This document shows positions 62,457 to 64,000 of a DNA stretch of 64,000 nucleotides, one piece after another (within the stretch, counting starts at the first letter, position 1; each line of letters starts with the position of its first letter). The notes under the pieces were generated by a model, which worked only from the letters and a program-made list of their open reading frames with translations, did no database searches and was not told the DNA's origin. Both the position numbers and the translations under genes were made by a program. Origin of the DNA: Ignavibacteria bacterium. Lineage in GTDB: Bacteria; Bacteroidota; Ignavibacteria; Ignavibacteriales; Ignavibacteriaceae. Location of the stretch: the NCBI GenBank assembly GCA_030684555.1, contig JAUXVN010000013.1, forward strand, positions 124,001 through 188,000. Reading direction: 5' to 3'.

Positions 62457-63565
62457 TCTTTTATGTTACTTGAACCTGTTTCATTGATTTTATTATTTAT
62501 TTGTGCTTCTTTATTTAAGGCTTTTATTTGGCTTGTACCTGTCGGATGCCCGAAAGAATTCAAATCTTTGAAGAGAATTAAATATTCATCTTTTTTAATT
62601 TGATTATTCCAATTTCCTGTCATCATTCCTATTCCTGTAACTATCATAAATACTACCACAATGATGAAGGCAAAATGTTTCTTAGCTAATTTTTTCTTAG
62701 TTAAAATATTTTCTACATAAAGTGTATCTTTCACAGGACAGGCATCAACACAACTCATACATGAAGAACATTCATCCGATAAAACTGTTTTCACTTTATC
62801 TACTTTAATAAATGATGGGCAGGCTTTTGCGCATAGGTTGCAATCGATACAGCTAACTTCATTTCTTTTTATTTTATTCGTGCTCAGAAAAGTTAGTGCT
62901 CCAAGAAGAGCTCCGTAAGGACATAGGAAACGACACCAAAAATTTCTTACAACTATTGATAAAACGAACAAAACTGCGATAACAATCAATGAAGTTCGAG
63001 ATAAGTCTGCGAAGAAATAATACATCTTCACATCACTCATTAAATTGTAAGGACTATCGAGAAACATTTTTAACGCAGCCTCACTCATAACAAAAAAAAC
63101 GGAGTAAAATAGAAATCCGAGTAGAAGATATTTTAACGAACGGAGAGGATAATCGAGAAACTTCGGAAGTTTTAATTTCCTTTTGAATAATTTTTCTCCA
63201 AAGTCACCTATCATTTCCGACAGCAATCCAATTGGGCAAAACCAACTGCAAAATGATTTACCGAAAATTAGAGAGACAACTACAATTCCAAGAAAGATGA
63301 AAAAACCGGCAGGATGTGCCGGGTGAATTGTACCGGATATAAAGTAATAATAAAAACTCATTAACGAACTGATTGGTAAAAATCCATCTACTCCCGCTGG
63401 ACGATTGTAAAACTTTTCTACTCCCCCGCTTTCTAAAAACTGAGTGAAATAATAAAATTCAATACCTATCCAGATACAAAGAAGTGCAAAAAGAATTTGC
63501 ACAATGAAACGGCTTTTTTGAATCGGCTTTTCTTCGTTACGAATTATTTTATTTTTAGTTTTCAT
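62453..63565 (-). CDS. NapH/NosR-like membrane polyferredoxin
   Basis: A 370-residue protein with about five membrane helices, two conserved loops [11 protein letters not shown] and [12 protein letters not shown], a 2x[4Fe-4S] ferredoxin segment ([24 protein letters not shown]) near 240-285, and a last helix near 300. NapH/NosR-type proteins move electrons from quinol or cytosol across the membrane to periplasmic reductases. It is translated into nirK with an ATGA overlap, so it probably supplies the NirK-cytochrome fusion. It lacks the periplasmic FMN domain of NosR. Confidence 0.9.
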   Translation of the reverse strand: MKTKNKIIRNEEKPIQKSRFIVQILFALLCIWIGIEFYYFTQFLESGGVEKFYNRPAGVDGFLPISSLMSFYYYFISGTIHPAHPAGFFIFLGIVVVSLIFGKSFCSWFCPIGLLSEMIGDFGEKLFKRKLKLPKFLDYPLRSLKYLLLGFLFYSVFFVMSEAALKMFLDSPYNLMSDVKMYYFFADLSRTSLIVIAVLFVLSIVVRNFWCRFLCPYGALLGALTFLSTNKIKRNEVSCIDCNLCAKACPSFIKVDKVKTVLSDECSSCMSCVDACPVKDTLYVENILTKKKLAKKHFAFIIVVVFMIVTGIGMMTGNWNNQIKKDEYLILFKDLNSFGHPTGTSQIKALNKEAQINNKINETGSSNIKE

Positions 63566-63626
63566 TATCGGATGTTTTTGTCTGATTATACTTTAAAAGC
63601 TTAACTTTGTATTTATCCAAATAAAT

Positions 63627-64000
63627 TTATTGAATAGATTCTATCTTATTTATTGTTAGTTGTTTGAACTTGTCCATTGTCTCATCACCAAGCATATTAA
63701 ATGTTTGGTTAATCATTTGAGACCATTTATAGTGAAGCGGACAAGGAGCTTTATCTGAACAGTTAGGAAAACCGAGAACGCATCGATTAAAAATATCCGG
63801 TCCGTCAATAGCTAATACTATATCTAAAAGTTTAAGTTCATTCGGATTTTTAGCAAGCGCAAATCCACCCGACTTCCCTTTTTTGGAAAATATTATTCCA
63901 TTGACTGTTAATTCTTGAAGAATTTTAGAAACAAATTCTTTCGGAATTTTAAGTCTGTTGGCTATTTCTTCTGCTGTATGAATTCCGCCTTGCTGCTCTG
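63627..64000 (-). CDS. Rrf2 family transcriptional regulator, truncated at the window edge
   Basis: The last 123 residues and stop are in the window; the start is beyond 64000. The visible part has GGIHTAEEIANRLKIPKEFV (winged helix recognition region), LQELTVNGIIFSKKGKSGGFALAKN, and an iron-sulfur-type three-cysteine loop C-x6-C-x5-C (CVLGFPNC then SDKAPC), followed by the dimerisation helix. Three-Cys Rrf2 proteins (IscR, NsrR, RirA) bind a [2Fe-2S] or [4Fe-4S] cluster and respond to NO or iron state. Placement before the nirK operon makes a NO/nitrite response likely. The 61 bases to the next gene contain TATAAT (63590-63585). Confidence 0.9.
   Translation of the reverse strand, partial: EQQGGIHTAEEIANRLKIPKEFVSKILQELTVNGIIFSKKGKSGGFALAKNPNELKLLDIVLAIDGPDIFNRCVLGFPNCSDKAPCPLHYKWSQMINQTFNMLGDETMDKFKQLTINKIESIQ

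Noticed and set aside
1-64000. CRISPR arrays, insertion sequences, prophage genes, tRNA or rRNA genes
   Set aside because: No regularly spaced repeats, transposase or integrase reading frames, cloverleaf or rRNA signatures were noticed on either strand.

Overview
The window looks like chromosome from an AT-rich, Gram-negative member of the Bacteroidota/Chlorobiota/Ignavibacteriota group, most likely an Ignavibacteria-type bacterium. The evidence is an atp operon without beta and epsilon genes, type IX secretion C-terminal sorting domains, PorV-like and GWxTD proteins, TonB receptors with a carboxypeptidase-like N-terminal domain, weak Shine-Dalgarno sequences in many genes, and a set of c-type cytochromes for anaerobic nitrite respiration. 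The lineage is inferred from gene content. No rRNA or tRNA gene was seen.

Layout. (1) 74-12397, minus strand: rpsP, ffh and atpG-A-H-F-E-B with two AtpI/AtpZ-type membrane proteins, then a bactofilin/M23 peptidase pair, a Sua5-type enzyme that appears to start at ATT, a heptosyltransferase-like GT9, an LpxL-like acyltransferase and a GWxTD protein. (2) 12472-21913: envelope proteins, namely a PorV-like barrel, a 1187-residue secreted protein with EF-hand-like loops, a large TonB-dependent receptor and a T9SS cargo protein. (3) 22101-35462: housekeeping and envelope genes (serA, trxA, an enoyl-ACP-reductase-like SDR, dnaE, dut, a flippase, nadC, a thioesterase, accA, a GT2 fused to a degenerate sugar-phosphate transferase, a DPM1-like GT2). 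(4) 35463-36860: mostly non-coding. It holds the decayed tail of a sugar transferase, a structured RNA or attenuator behind a good promoter, a small protein, and a compact two-hairpin small-RNA candidate with its own promoter and terminator. (5) 36861-47446: a DUF3098-like protein, a lone EutN/CcmL vertex protein, dprA, convergent rarA, a divIC-ddl-aldolase-Gfo/Idh-metF operon, mnmA and a penicillin-acylase-family enzyme. (6) 47582-49294: a T9SS cargo with Ycf48-like repeats. (7) 49464-64000: a respiratory island.

The respiratory island has three parts. The first is a six-gene operon, 56592 down to 49464. It encodes a Tat-exported four-cluster ferredoxin, a HybB/NrfD-type quinol-interacting membrane protein, a cytochrome with 13 CxxCH motifs, a histidine kinase with a heme-binding motif in its sensor domain and a zinc ribbon inserted in its ATPase domain, and two response regulators fused to GcvH-like domains. 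The second is hemerythrin-nrfH-nrfA, which makes ammonium from nitrite. The third is a NapH/NosR-like ferredoxin, a NirK-cytochrome c fusion, a NirV-like protein and a Sco protein, which make NO from nitrite. A three-cysteine Rrf2 regulator sits at the right edge. The cell can therefore probably reduce nitrite to either ammonium or NO. The kinase/GcvH-receiver module beside the 13-heme complex is the strongest candidate for an incompletely described system.
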